Assembly (NCBI RefSeq): GCF_014212315.1
Contig: NZ_JACKXE010000001.1
Coordinates: forward strand, 3,286,001 to 3,350,000
Length of the DNA: 64,000 nucleotides
From: Nocardioides luti
Lineage (GTDB): Bacteria > Actinomycetota > Actinomycetes > Propionibacteriales > Nocardioidaceae
Direction of reading: 5' to 3'
The notes under the pieces are model-generated. The model had not been told where the DNA came from and made no database searches. It was given only the letters and a program-made list of their open reading frames with translations. Each line of letters begins with the position of its first letter. Positions within the stretch are counted from its first letter, which is position 1. The position numbers and the translations under genes are program-made. Shown in pieces: positions 16,918-24,777 of this stretch.

Positions 16918-18612
16918 GTGGGTCATGTGGATGTTGCCGGGATCAGGTACGAGCTGCCGGACGGGCGGGTGCTGCTCGACGACGTGTCGTTCCGCGTCGG
17001 CGAGGGGGCCAAGGTCGCGCTGGTGGGCGCCAACGGGGCGGGCAAGACGACGCTGCTGCGGATCATCACCGGCGACCTGGTGCCGCACGCGGGCGCGGTG
17101 ACGCGCAGCGGCGGGCTCGGTGTCATGCGGCAGATGGTGGGGGCCGGCCTGGGGGAGGACCCCACGGTCGCGGACCTGCTGCTCAGCGTGTCGCCGCCGC
17201 GGATCCGCGACGCGGCGGCCGCCGTCGACCGGTGGGAGCTCGCGCTCATGGAGACCGACGACGAGAAGACGCAGATGGCCTATGCCCACGCGCTCTCGGA
17301 GTTCGCCGACGCCGGCGGCTACGACATCGAGGTGACGTGGGACGTCTGCGCGATCGCCGCGCTGGCGCTGCCGTACGACCGGGCGAAGTACCGCTCTCTC
17401 AAGACGCTCTCCGGCGGCGAGCAGAAGCGGCTCGTGCTGGAGTTCCTGCTCCGCGGGCCCGACCAGGTGCTGCTGCTCGACGAGCCCGACAACTTCCTCG
17501 ACGTCCCCGGCAAGATCTGGCTCGAGGGCCGGGTCCGCGAGTCCGACAAGACGATCCTGATGATCAGCCACGACCGCGAGCTGCTGAACAACACCGCCAC
17601 CCGCGTGGTGACCGTCGAGCTCGGCGCCGCGGGCAACACGGTGTGGACGCACCCGGGCGGCTTCGCGTCGTACCACCAGGCCCGCCTGGACCGCTTCGCC
17701 CGCTTCGAGGAGCTCCGCAAGCGCTGGGACGAGGAGCACGCGAAGCTCAAGCAGCTGGTGCTGCACTACAAGATCAAGGCGGAGTACAACGACGGCATGG
17801 CGTCGCAGTACCGCGCCGCCCAGACCCGGCTCCGCAAGTTCGAGGAGGCCGGTCCGCCGACCGAGCAGCCCCGCGAGCAGCAGGTCTCGATGCGGCTGAA
17901 GGGCGGTCGCACCGGCAAGCGCGCGGTGGTCTGCGAGGACCTCGAGCTGACGAACCTGATGAAGCCGTTCGACCTCGAGGTCTGGTACGGCGAGCGCGTG
18001 GCCGTGCTGGGCTCGAACGGGTCCGGGAAGTCGCACTTCCTGCGGCTCCTGGCCGCCGGCGGCAGCGACCCCGACATCGAGCACCGCCCGGTCGGTGACG
18101 TGAGCGTGAAGCCGGTCGACCACACCGGCAAGGCCAAGCTCGGCGCCCGGGTGCGGCCCGGCTGGTTCGTGCAGACGCACGAGCACCCCGAGCTGGTCGG
18201 CCGCACGCTGCTGGAGATCCTGCACCGCGGCGACGGCTCGCCCAACGGGCGCGCCGGGATGGGCCGCGAGGCGGCGGCGCGGGTGCTCGACCGCTACGAG
18301 CTCGCACACGCCTCGGAGCAGAAGTTCGAGTCGCTCTCCGGCGGCCAGCAGGCCCGCTTCCAGATCCTGATGCTCGAGCTCAGCGGCGCCACGCTGCTGC
18401 TGCTCGACGAGCCCACCGACAACCTCGACGTGCAGTCCGCCGAGGCGCTCGAGGAGGGGCTCGAGGCCTTCGACGGGACCGTGCTGGCGGTCACGCACGA
18501 CCGCTGGTTCGCCCGCGGTTTCGACCGGTTCCTCGTGTACGGCGCGGACGGCGCGGTCTACGAGTCCGACGGCCCCGTCTGGGACGAGGGACGCGTGGAG
18601 CGGGCCCGGTGA
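16918..18612 (+). CDS. ABC-F family ATPase (Uup/EttA-type translation or resistance factor)
   Basis: A 564-residue soluble protein with two ABC ATPase domains and no membrane domain. Domain 1: Walker A GANGAGKT (37-44), signature LSGGEQKR, Walker B LLLDEPDNFLD. Domain 2: Walker A GSNGSGKS, signature LSGGQQAR, Walker B LLLDEPTDNLD. The linker is rich in charged helices (RFARFEELRKRWDEEHAKLK), like the P-site tRNA interaction motif. ABC-F proteins act on the ribosome, either regulating translation or protecting against antibiotics. A -10-like GACAAT (16904-16909) eight bases before GTG 16918 supports a leaderless start. The next gene is coupled. Confidence 0.93.
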   Translation: MGHVDVAGIRYELPDGRVLLDDVSFRVGEGAKVALVGANGAGKTTLLRIITGDLVPHAGAVTRSGGLGVMRQMVGAGLGEDPTVADLLLSVSPPRIRDAAAAVDRWELALMETDDEKTQMAYAHALSEFADAGGYDIEVTWDVCAIAALALPYDRAKYRSLKTLSGGEQKRLVLEFLLRGPDQVLLLDEPDNFLDVPGKIWLEGRVRESDKTILMISHDRELLNNTATRVVTVELGAAGNTVWTHPGGFASYHQARLDRFARFEELRKRWDEEHAKLKQLVLHYKIKAEYNDGMASQYRAAQTRLRKFEEAGPPTEQPREQQVSMRLKGGRTGKRAVVCEDLELTNLMKPFDLEVWYGERVAVLGSNGSGKSHFLRLLAAGGSDPDIEHRPVGDVSVKPVDHTGKAKLGARVRPGWFVQTHEHPELVGRTLLEILHRGDGSPNGRAGMGREAAARVLDRYELAHASEQKFESLSGGQQARFQILMLELSGATLLLLDEPTDNLDVQSAEALEEGLEAFDGTVLAVTHDRWFARGFDRFLVYGADGAVYESDGPVWDEGRVERAR

Positions 18613-19631
18613 GCGCGCTCGAGGTCACCCGTCTGGACCCCTTCGACGCGGACGCGTTCGACGCCTGGCACGCGGTCTACCTCGTCTCCCAACTGCACGG
18701 GCGCGACGACAGCGCGACGCCGTGGCAGCGCGAGGAGCTCCGCGCGCAGCTGCAGGCGTCCAGCACGCTGGTCGACGAGAGCGGGTACGCCGGCTGGTGG
18801 GACGGTCGCCTGGTGAGCGCGGGCTGGCTGGCGATGCCGCTCCAGGACAACCGGGACCGCGCCTACCTGGCCGTCGACGTCGACCCCGCGGAGCGGCGCC
18901 GCGGTCACGGCTCCGCGATGCTGGCGCACCTCGAGGGCGTCGCCCGGTCCGCGGGCCGGACGGTGCTGGGGGCCGAGTCGTCGTGGGCGCACGAGGTCGG
19001 ACCGACCGGCGCGGGCCAGCCCGGGCCGGAGTTCCTGGGCCACCACGGGTACGCCCTGATGATGCCGGACGTGCAGCGCCAGCTCGACCTCCCGGTCGAC
19101 GAGGACCTGCTCGCGGGGCTGGCGGCGGAGGCGGCGCCGCACCACCCGGCGTACGCCCTGCACTCGTGGGTCGGGCCGGTGCCCGACGAGCTCGCGCTGG
19201 GCTGGCTGCAGCTCACCTCGACGCTGATGACCGAGGCGCCGACCGGCGACATGGACCTGGAGCCCGAGACCGTCGACGTGGGCGCGATGCGGGACCGCGA
19301 GCAGACCGTCGCTCGGATGGGGCGGACGAAGTACAACACCGTCGCGCTGGACGCGGACGGCACGGTGGTCGCCTACACCGACATCGCCACGACGGTGCAC
19401 GAGCCCGACCGGGCCTACCAGTGGGGCACGCTCGTGCACCGCGACCACCGGGGGCACCGGCTCGGCCTCGCGGTCAAGGTCGCGAACCTCGCGCAGCTGC
19501 AGCACGAGACGTCCGGCCTGGCGCGGATGACGACGTACAACGCCGAGGTCAACGACCACATGATCGGCGTCAACGAGCGGCTCGGCTTCCGGCCGGTCGC
19601 CCGGCTGGGGGAGTTCGAGAAGACGTTGTGA
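18609..19631 (+). CDS. tandem GNAT acetyltransferase
   Basis: A 340-residue protein with two GNAT domains. Domain 1 has the acetyl-CoA loop ERRRGHGSAMLAHLE (about residues 97-111). Domain 2 has VHRDHRGHRLGLAVKVANL and ends with EVNDHMIGVNERLGFRPV. It starts at GTG within the stop of the ABC-F gene (GTGA). A paralogue with the same architecture is at 32651-33652. Related double-GNAT proteins include mycothiol synthase (MshD), but the sequence here is closer to the uncharacterised two-domain group. The substrate is unknown. Confidence 0.88.
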   Translation: MSALEVTRLDPFDADAFDAWHAVYLVSQLHGRDDSATPWQREELRAQLQASSTLVDESGYAGWWDGRLVSAGWLAMPLQDNRDRAYLAVDVDPAERRRGHGSAMLAHLEGVARSAGRTVLGAESSWAHEVGPTGAGQPGPEFLGHHGYALMMPDVQRQLDLPVDEDLLAGLAAEAAPHHPAYALHSWVGPVPDELALGWLQLTSTLMTEAPTGDMDLEPETVDVGAMRDREQTVARMGRTKYNTVALDADGTVVAYTDIATTVHEPDRAYQWGTLVHRDHRGHRLGLAVKVANLAQLQHETSGLARMTTYNAEVNDHMIGVNERLGFRPVARLGEFEKTL

Positions 19632-19727
19632 CGGCCGGTGGGCCCGATTTCCTTCCGCTGAAATGCCCCGGGCGTTAGGTTGCCCCTGCACCACCACCCC
19701 CGTCGTCTCGAGAAAGCGTGCCCCGTC

Positions 19728-20666
19728 ATGCGCTTGCAGATCCGCTCACTCCTGGTCGCCACGGCGGCCGGCGCCTTCCTCGTGGGGGGCCTGGCGCCGC
19801 TCGCCTCCGCCACGGTCGCGCGCTCCGGCGCCGGCAGCGCCGCCGCGGCCCCGTGCCTGCACACCTCGTCGTCCGCCGCCCGCTCGACCGGCGCGAAGAC
19901 CGACGAGCCGACCCAGGACCCCAACTCGCCCGCCAACGGGCGGATCAAGACCCAGCCGCTCATGAAGCCCGGCAGCGTGACCGTCCCGGTCGCCTTCCAC
20001 ATGCTGCAGCCGACCGTGAAGCCGGCGGGCTTCCGGAGCAACGCCGCGTGGACCCGCATGGTCAACGACCAGATCAAGGTGCTGAACGACTCCTACGGCG
20101 GCCGCACCGGCGGGGCGAAGTCGCCCTTCAAGTTCACGCTCGCCTCGCTCGAGTTCGTCCAGAACGACGCGTGGTACAACGTCGGGCCCGGCAAGACCGA
20201 GCGGGACATGAAGCACGCCCTCAACGTGGGTGACAGCGAGACGCTCAACGTCTACGCCGGCAACATCGGCGACGGCCTGCTCGGCTGGGCCTACTTCCCG
20301 CAGAGCTACAACGACGGCCACGGCTACCTCGACGGCGTCGTGATGCTCGACGAGTCGATGCCGGGCGGCAACACCACAAACTACTCGGAGGGCGACACGC
20401 TGACCCACGAGGTCGGCCACTGGTTCGCGCTGCAGCACACCTTCAACGGCGGCTGCTCGGCCTCGAACGACTTCGTCGAGGACACCCCGAAGGAGGCGCA
20501 CCCGCAGTTCGGCTGCCCCGTCGGCGAGGACACCTGCCCGGCCCCCGGCCTCGACCCGGTCCACAACTTCATGGACTACTCCGTCGACTCCTGCATGTAC
20601 CAGTTCACCCAGGGCCAGGTGCAGCGCATGAACGACGCGTGGATCGACTTCCGCCAGGTCTCCTGA
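19728..20666 (+). CDS. secreted zinc metalloprotease, M43 (cytophagalysin/pappalysin) type
   Basis: A 312-residue exported protease. A signal peptide covers about residues 1-29 (MRLQIRSLLVATAAGAFLVG, then an Ala cleavage region). The zinc site HEVGHWFALQH supplies His227, Glu228, His231 and His237. A Met-turn lies in HNFMDYSVDSCM (Met282). Cys pairs in the C-terminal part (GGC, FGC, DTC, DSC) probably form disulfides. The length fits the small M43B peptidases of actinobacteria and fungi, which degrade extracellular proteins. A -10-like TAGGTT lies about 50 bases upstream and a GAGAAAG ribosome site precedes the ATG. Confidence 0.92.
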   Translation: MRLQIRSLLVATAAGAFLVGGLAPLASATVARSGAGSAAAAPCLHTSSSAARSTGAKTDEPTQDPNSPANGRIKTQPLMKPGSVTVPVAFHMLQPTVKPAGFRSNAAWTRMVNDQIKVLNDSYGGRTGGAKSPFKFTLASLEFVQNDAWYNVGPGKTERDMKHALNVGDSETLNVYAGNIGDGLLGWAYFPQSYNDGHGYLDGVVMLDESMPGGNTTNYSEGDTLTHEVGHWFALQHTFNGGCSASNDFVEDTPKEAHPQFGCPVGEDTCPAPGLDPVHNFMDYSVDSCMYQFTQGQVQRMNDAWIDFRQVS

Positions 20667-20687
20667 CACCCGCACCACGACGTACGA

Positions 20688-20718
20688 CGAGCCGCCCCCG
20701 GTGACCGGGGGCGGCTCG
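20688..20718. terminator. intrinsic-type hairpin after the metalloprotease
   Basis: Perfect 14-base arms CGAGCCGCCCCCGG (20688-20701) and CCGGGGGCGGCTCG (20705-20718) with loop TGA, 22 bases after the stop. It lies between the convergent metalloprotease and HtrA genes. Strong G+C stem without a T-run, usual for high-GC actinobacteria. Confidence 0.75.
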
Positions 20719-20856
20719 TGTGCGTCCGGACCCGGCCCATCCCCGGGCGGACAGCGGGCGACGGGGCCCCACGGCGGCCAGGAGACGGACCGGCTGCCAG
20801 GGGGCCCCGTCGTCGGGGGGAGACGGCGCCGTGTGGGAGCGCCGTCCTCGGTGCGG

Positions 20857-22125
20857 TCAGGAGTTGGACGACGCCGCGTCGGAGTCGAGGGTCAGCTCGG
20901 CGGTCTTGGTGCTGCCGTCGTGGTCGTAGGTGACCGTGACCTTGTCGCCGGGCCGGTAGGACCGGATCGTCGCGACGAGCGAGTCCGAGCCGGTGATCAG
21001 GGTGTCGTCGACCTTGGTGATCACGTCGCCCTTGGCCAGGCCCGCGTTGGCGGCGGTCGACCCGGCGCTGACGTCCTGGATCTCGGCGCCCTGGGTCACC
21101 TCGGCGCCGCTGCCGGCCTTGGCCGCGACGTCGGAGACGCTGATGCCGAGGCGGGCGTGGGTCGGGGTCTCGCCCTTGACCATCTGGTCGACGATCGGGA
21201 GCACCTCGTCGATCGGGATCGCGAAGCCGAGGCCGATCGAGCCGCTCTCCTCCGAGGCGGACGACGTGCCGGTGGTGCGGATCGAGGAGTTGATGCCGAC
21301 GACGTTGCCGTCGAGGTCCACGAGCGGGCCGCCGCTGTTGCCGGGGTTGATCGCGGCGTCGGTCTGGACGGCGGGGTACGTCGTGCTGTTGCCCTGTCCG
21401 TCGGAGCCGACGTCCACGGGGCGGTTGAGCGCGCTGACGATGCCGCTGGTGACGGTCGACTCGAGACCGAACGGGGAGCCGATCGCGACGACGCCCTCGC
21501 CGACCTTGAGGTCGGCGGACTTGCCGATCGTCGCCGGGGTCAGGTCGCTGACGCCCTCGGCCTGGATGACGGCCGTGTCGGTGAGCGGGTCGGTGCCGAG
21601 CACCTTGGCCGCGGCCGACGTGCCGTCGTTGAACGAGACGCTGATCTTGCCGGAGTCACCGGCCAGCTCGACGACGTGGTTGTTGGTGAGGATCTGGCCG
21701 TCCGAGCTGAGGATGATGCCCGAGCCGGAGCCGGCCTCCTGCGGTCCGGTGACCTCGATCTTGACGACCGACGGGAGCACCTTGGCCGCGACCTGCTCGA
21801 CCGAGTGGTCGGCGGCCTCGGTGGCCGGGGTGTCGACGACCTGGGAGGTCGTGCGACCGGACGGGGACGCGGTGGCGGAGTCCGAGCCGGCCGGGTGCCA
21901 CTCGTTCCAGGCGGCGGCGCCGCCCACCCCCGCCGCCCCGCCCACGAGCAGGGATGCCGCCACGACCGAGGCCGCGAAGGCAGTCCGTCCGGGTCGCCGC
22001 TGCTCCGGAGCAGCCGCCGGTGGCGTCGGCGAGCCACCGAAGGGGAAATACTGCGGCTGCGCCGGAGGCGGAGTGGGGACGTTCGACCGGTCACCCGGGG
22101 GCGGGACGGAAGGGGTGTCGTTCAT
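20857..22125 (-). CDS. HtrA/DegP-like S1C serine protease with PDZ domain
   Basis: A 422-residue membrane-anchored protease. Residues 1-48 are a Pro-rich cytoplasmic region, 49-72 a transmembrane helix, about 100-310 a trypsin-like domain and about 320-415 a PDZ domain. The catalytic triad is His150 (TNNHVV), Asp183 (TDTAVIQ) and Ser264 (GNSGGPL). The layout matches mycobacterial PepD/HtrB, which handle misfolded cell-envelope proteins under sigma-E-type stress control. Start 22125 is fixed by the Pro-rich N-terminus; longer readings upstream are antisense to the ligase gene. Confidence 0.94.
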   Translation of the reverse strand: MNDTPSVPPPGDRSNVPTPPPAQPQYFPFGGSPTPPAAAPEQRRPGRTAFAASVVAASLLVGGAAGVGGAAAWNEWHPAGSDSATASPSGRTTSQVVDTPATEAADHSVEQVAAKVLPSVVKIEVTGPQEAGSGSGIILSSDGQILTNNHVVELAGDSGKISVSFNDGTSAAAKVLGTDPLTDTAVIQAEGVSDLTPATIGKSADLKVGEGVVAIGSPFGLESTVTSGIVSALNRPVDVGSDGQGNSTTYPAVQTDAAINPGNSGGPLVDLDGNVVGINSSIRTTGTSSASEESGSIGLGFAIPIDEVLPIVDQMVKGETPTHARLGISVSDVAAKAGSGAEVTQGAEIQDVSAGSTAANAGLAKGDVITKVDDTLITGSDSLVATIRSYRPGDKVTVTYDHDGSTKTAELTLDSDAASSNS

Positions 22126-22215
22126 GTCACCGACTCTGGCGCCCGTCCCTGTGACCTTCCTGAGACCTCCCTTTGCCTTTGCCGAAGAATCGGGGCCGCA
22201 TCCGTGGACGGCTCG

Positions 22216-22245
22216 TTGTCCCGGCTTTGTGGCGTGCGCCACAAT
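22216..22245 (+). promoter_or_regulatory. promoter with palindromic operator for the acyl-CoA ligase
   Basis: A -35-like TTGTCC (22216-22221) and -10-like CACAAT (22240-22245) are 18 bases apart, and the ATG follows after six bases, implying a leaderless mRNA. The inverted repeat TTGTGGCG-TG-CGCCACAA (22227-22244) fills the spacer and overlaps the -10, as expected of a repressor site. No regulator gene is adjacent, so it would act in trans. Confidence 0.6.
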
Positions 22246-22251
22246 CGCGCC

Positions 22252-23823
22252 ATGACCGCACCCGCGCCGCGCTTCGTCGACGACCGCCTCGCCCACTGGG
22301 CGACCGAGACCCCGGACGCGGAGGCGATCACCTACGGCGGACGGACCTGGTCCTGGGCGCAGTGGGACGAGCGCGTACGCCGCGCGGCGGGAGGCCTGCA
22401 GGGGCTGGGGATCGGGCGTGGCGACGTGGTCGCCTTCCTCGACAAGAACCACCCGGCCTGCGTCGAGATCAGCCTGGCCGCCGGCTCGCTCGGGGCCGCG
22501 AACGCCATCGTGAACTGGCGCCTGGCCGGCGACGAGGTGGACTACGCCGTCAACGACAGCGGCGCCCGGGTCCTGGTCGTCGGCAGCGAGCTGATGCCGC
22601 TCGTCGAGAAGATCCGCGACCGCCTCACGAGCGTCGAGGAGGTCATCGAGGTGACCCCGGACGGCGCCGACGGGGACGCCTACGAAGCCTGGCTGGCGGC
22701 CTCCGCGCCCGTCACCCGGCCCGACGACGTCGACCCCGAGGACGTCTGCCTGGTGATGTACTCCTCCGGCACCACGGGCCGCCCCAAGGGCGTGATGCTC
22801 ACCCACGCCAACATGGTCGCCCACACGCTGAACGCCCACGACGGCTGGGAGTTCGAGCCCGGCGACAAGTCGATGGTGTCGATGCCCCTCTTCCACGTCG
22901 GCGGGTCGTCGTACGTCCTCTTCGGCATCCACGACGGCATCCCGAGCATCATGACGCGGGAGCCCGACGCGGCCTCGCTGGCCGGCGCGATCCTCGGCGG
23001 GGCCAACCGCACCTTCCTGGTCCCGGCGGTCCTGGCCCAGGTGCTGCAGTCCGGGCCGGACGCCGTGAAGCTCTTCGGGGCGCTGAAGACCTACACGTAC
23101 GGCGCCTCGCCGATGCCCCTGCCGCTGCTCCGCGCGGCGATGGAGGCGTGGCCGGAGACCGACTTCATCCAGGTCTACGGCCTCACCGAGGTCGCGGGCG
23201 TCGCCACGCACCTGCTGCCGGAGGAGCACAAGGACGCCGAGCACCCCGAGCGGCTGGTCTCGGCGGGCCGGCCGGTGCCGGGCTGCGACATCCGGATCGT
23301 CGACCCGGGCACGCTGGAGGACCTCCCGACCGGCGAGCACGGCGAGATCTGGCTGCGGACGCCCCAGTTGATGAAGGGCTTCCTCGGCAAGCCCGAGGAG
23401 ACGGCGGCCGTGATCACCGACGACGGCTGGTTCCGCACCGGGGACATGGGCAAGGTCGACGACGGCGGCTTCCTCTTCGTCGAGGACCGGCTCAAGGACA
23501 TGATCATCAGCGGCGGGGAGAACATCTACTCGCCCGAGATCGAGCGGGTCCTGGCCGAGCACCCGGCCGTCATGGAGGTCGCGATCATCGGGGTCCCGGA
23601 CGACCGCTGGGGTGAGTCCGTGAAGGCCGTGGTGTCGCTGAAGCCGGACACCTCGGCCACCGAGGAGGAGCTGATCGCGTGGTGCCGCGACCGGCTCGCG
23701 CACTACAAGTGCCCCAAGTCGGTCGACCTCCTGGAGGCGCTGCCGCGCAACCCCACGGGCAAGATCCTCAAGCGCGAGCTGCGGGCGCCGTACTGGCAGG
23801 GGCGCGACCGCGGGGTGAACTGA
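22252..23823 (+). CDS. acyl-CoA synthetase (AMP-binding), fatty-acid type
   Basis: A 523-residue ANL enzyme. The P-loop MYSSGTTGRPKG is at 169-180, with VYGLTEVAG (A5), GWFRTGDMG (A7), DRLKDMIISGGENIYSPEIE (A8) and the catalytic Lys in PTGKILKREL. The pattern is close to mycobacterial FadD3/FadD13-like ligases that activate fatty or polycyclic acids. It stands alone, flanked by a protease and a DUF2127 protein, so the pathway is not given by its neighbours. The start is supported by a leaderless promoter directly upstream. Confidence 0.92.
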   Translation: MTAPAPRFVDDRLAHWATETPDAEAITYGGRTWSWAQWDERVRRAAGGLQGLGIGRGDVVAFLDKNHPACVEISLAAGSLGAANAIVNWRLAGDEVDYAVNDSGARVLVVGSELMPLVEKIRDRLTSVEEVIEVTPDGADGDAYEAWLAASAPVTRPDDVDPEDVCLVMYSSGTTGRPKGVMLTHANMVAHTLNAHDGWEFEPGDKSMVSMPLFHVGGSSYVLFGIHDGIPSIMTREPDAASLAGAILGGANRTFLVPAVLAQVLQSGPDAVKLFGALKTYTYGASPMPLPLLRAAMEAWPETDFIQVYGLTEVAGVATHLLPEEHKDAEHPERLVSAGRPVPGCDIRIVDPGTLEDLPTGEHGEIWLRTPQLMKGFLGKPEETAAVITDDGWFRTGDMGKVDDGGFLFVEDRLKDMIISGGENIYSPEIERVLAEHPAVMEVAIIGVPDDRWGESVKAVVSLKPDTSATEEELIAWCRDRLAHYKCPKSVDLLEALPRNPTGKILKRELRAPYWQGRDRGVN

Positions 23824-23858
23824 CCCGTCCGCGTGGCACCGCGTCCTAGGCTGGTCGG

Positions 23859-24647
23859 GTGCCCCGTCCGCTGCGCCACTTCGACTGGAGCCTGCGCTCG
23901 TGCGGCGTGCGCGGCCACGTCACCTACCGCCCCGACGACGCCGCGCTCGCGGACCGGCTGAGCGCCGAGACACCGGCGGGAGAGGCGTGGCGCTGCCTGC
24001 GCTGCGAGGACTTCGTCGTGGGGGAGCCGCACGGCTCCGGGCCGGCGGAGGACGCGCCGCTGGTGCTGCGCGGCAACGCCCTCAAGGACGCGCTGGTCCT
24101 GCGGCTGCTGGCCGCGGAGCGGCTGGTGCGCGGCCTGCTCCTCGTCGCGCTGGCCTACGGGATCTACCGCTTCGACGGTGCGCGGCACTCGCTCGACCGG
24201 GTGATCCAGGAGTACCTCCCCCTGCTGCGTCCGGTCGCCGACCGCCTCGGCATCGACCTCGAGGACACCGGCCCGGTCAAGCTGATCGAGGAGGCCTTGT
24301 CGGCCCGGCACTCGACGCTGCTGCTCGTGGCGCTCGGCGTGCTGGCGTACGGCGTCCTCCAGCTGGTCGAGGCGACCGGTCTCTGGCTGATGAAGCGGTG
24401 GGGCGAGTACGTCGCCGTCGTCGGCACCTCGGTGTTCATCCCGCTCGAGGTCTACGAGCTGCTGCACACGGTCACCCCGCTCAAGGTGGGGGCCCTGCTG
24501 CTCAACCTGTTCGCGGTCGTCTACCTCCTGTGGAGCAAGCGGCTCTTCGGGCTGCGCGGCGGCAAGGAGGCCTTCGAGGCCGAGCGCCACGGTGCCTCGC
24601 TGCTCGAGGTCGAGCGCGCCGGCCTCGTCGGACCGCGGCGGTCCTGA
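23859..24647 (+). CDS. DUF2127 family membrane protein
   Basis: A 262-residue protein with an N-terminal soluble part carrying CLRCEDFVVGEP (a CxxC that may bind metal) and about four hydrophobic segments between 82 and 232 (LVRGLLLVALAYGIY, LLLVALGVLAYGVLQL, VGTSVFIPLEVYELL, LLLNLFAVVYLLW). This matches the DUF2127 family, whose function is unknown. A -10-like TAGGCT (23847-23852) sits six bases before GTG 23859, indicating a leaderless start. Confidence 0.82.
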   Translation: MPRPLRHFDWSLRSCGVRGHVTYRPDDAALADRLSAETPAGEAWRCLRCEDFVVGEPHGSGPAEDAPLVLRGNALKDALVLRLLAAERLVRGLLLVALAYGIYRFDGARHSLDRVIQEYLPLLRPVADRLGIDLEDTGPVKLIEEALSARHSTLLLVALGVLAYGVLQLVEATGLWLMKRWGEYVAVVGTSVFIPLEVYELLHTVTPLKVGALLLNLFAVVYLLWSKRLFGLRGGKEAFEAERHGASLLEVERAGLVGPRRS

Positions 24648-24777
24648 CCCCCGACGACGCCGGCCCCCGGGTCGTCCCCGCCCCTCCGGTCCAGAGCGGT
24701 TCCTCAGCGTTTGCTCAAGTCGGCGGCGCCGTTCGCGCCGCGTGCCACGCTCCAGGTCCACGACCAACTGGGGGGTC

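Noticed and set aside
20701..22251. Upstream extension of the acyl-CoA ligase frame by about 500 residues
   Set aside because: It is antisense to the HtrA gene with shadow composition. The leaderless promoter and family length fix the start at 22252.
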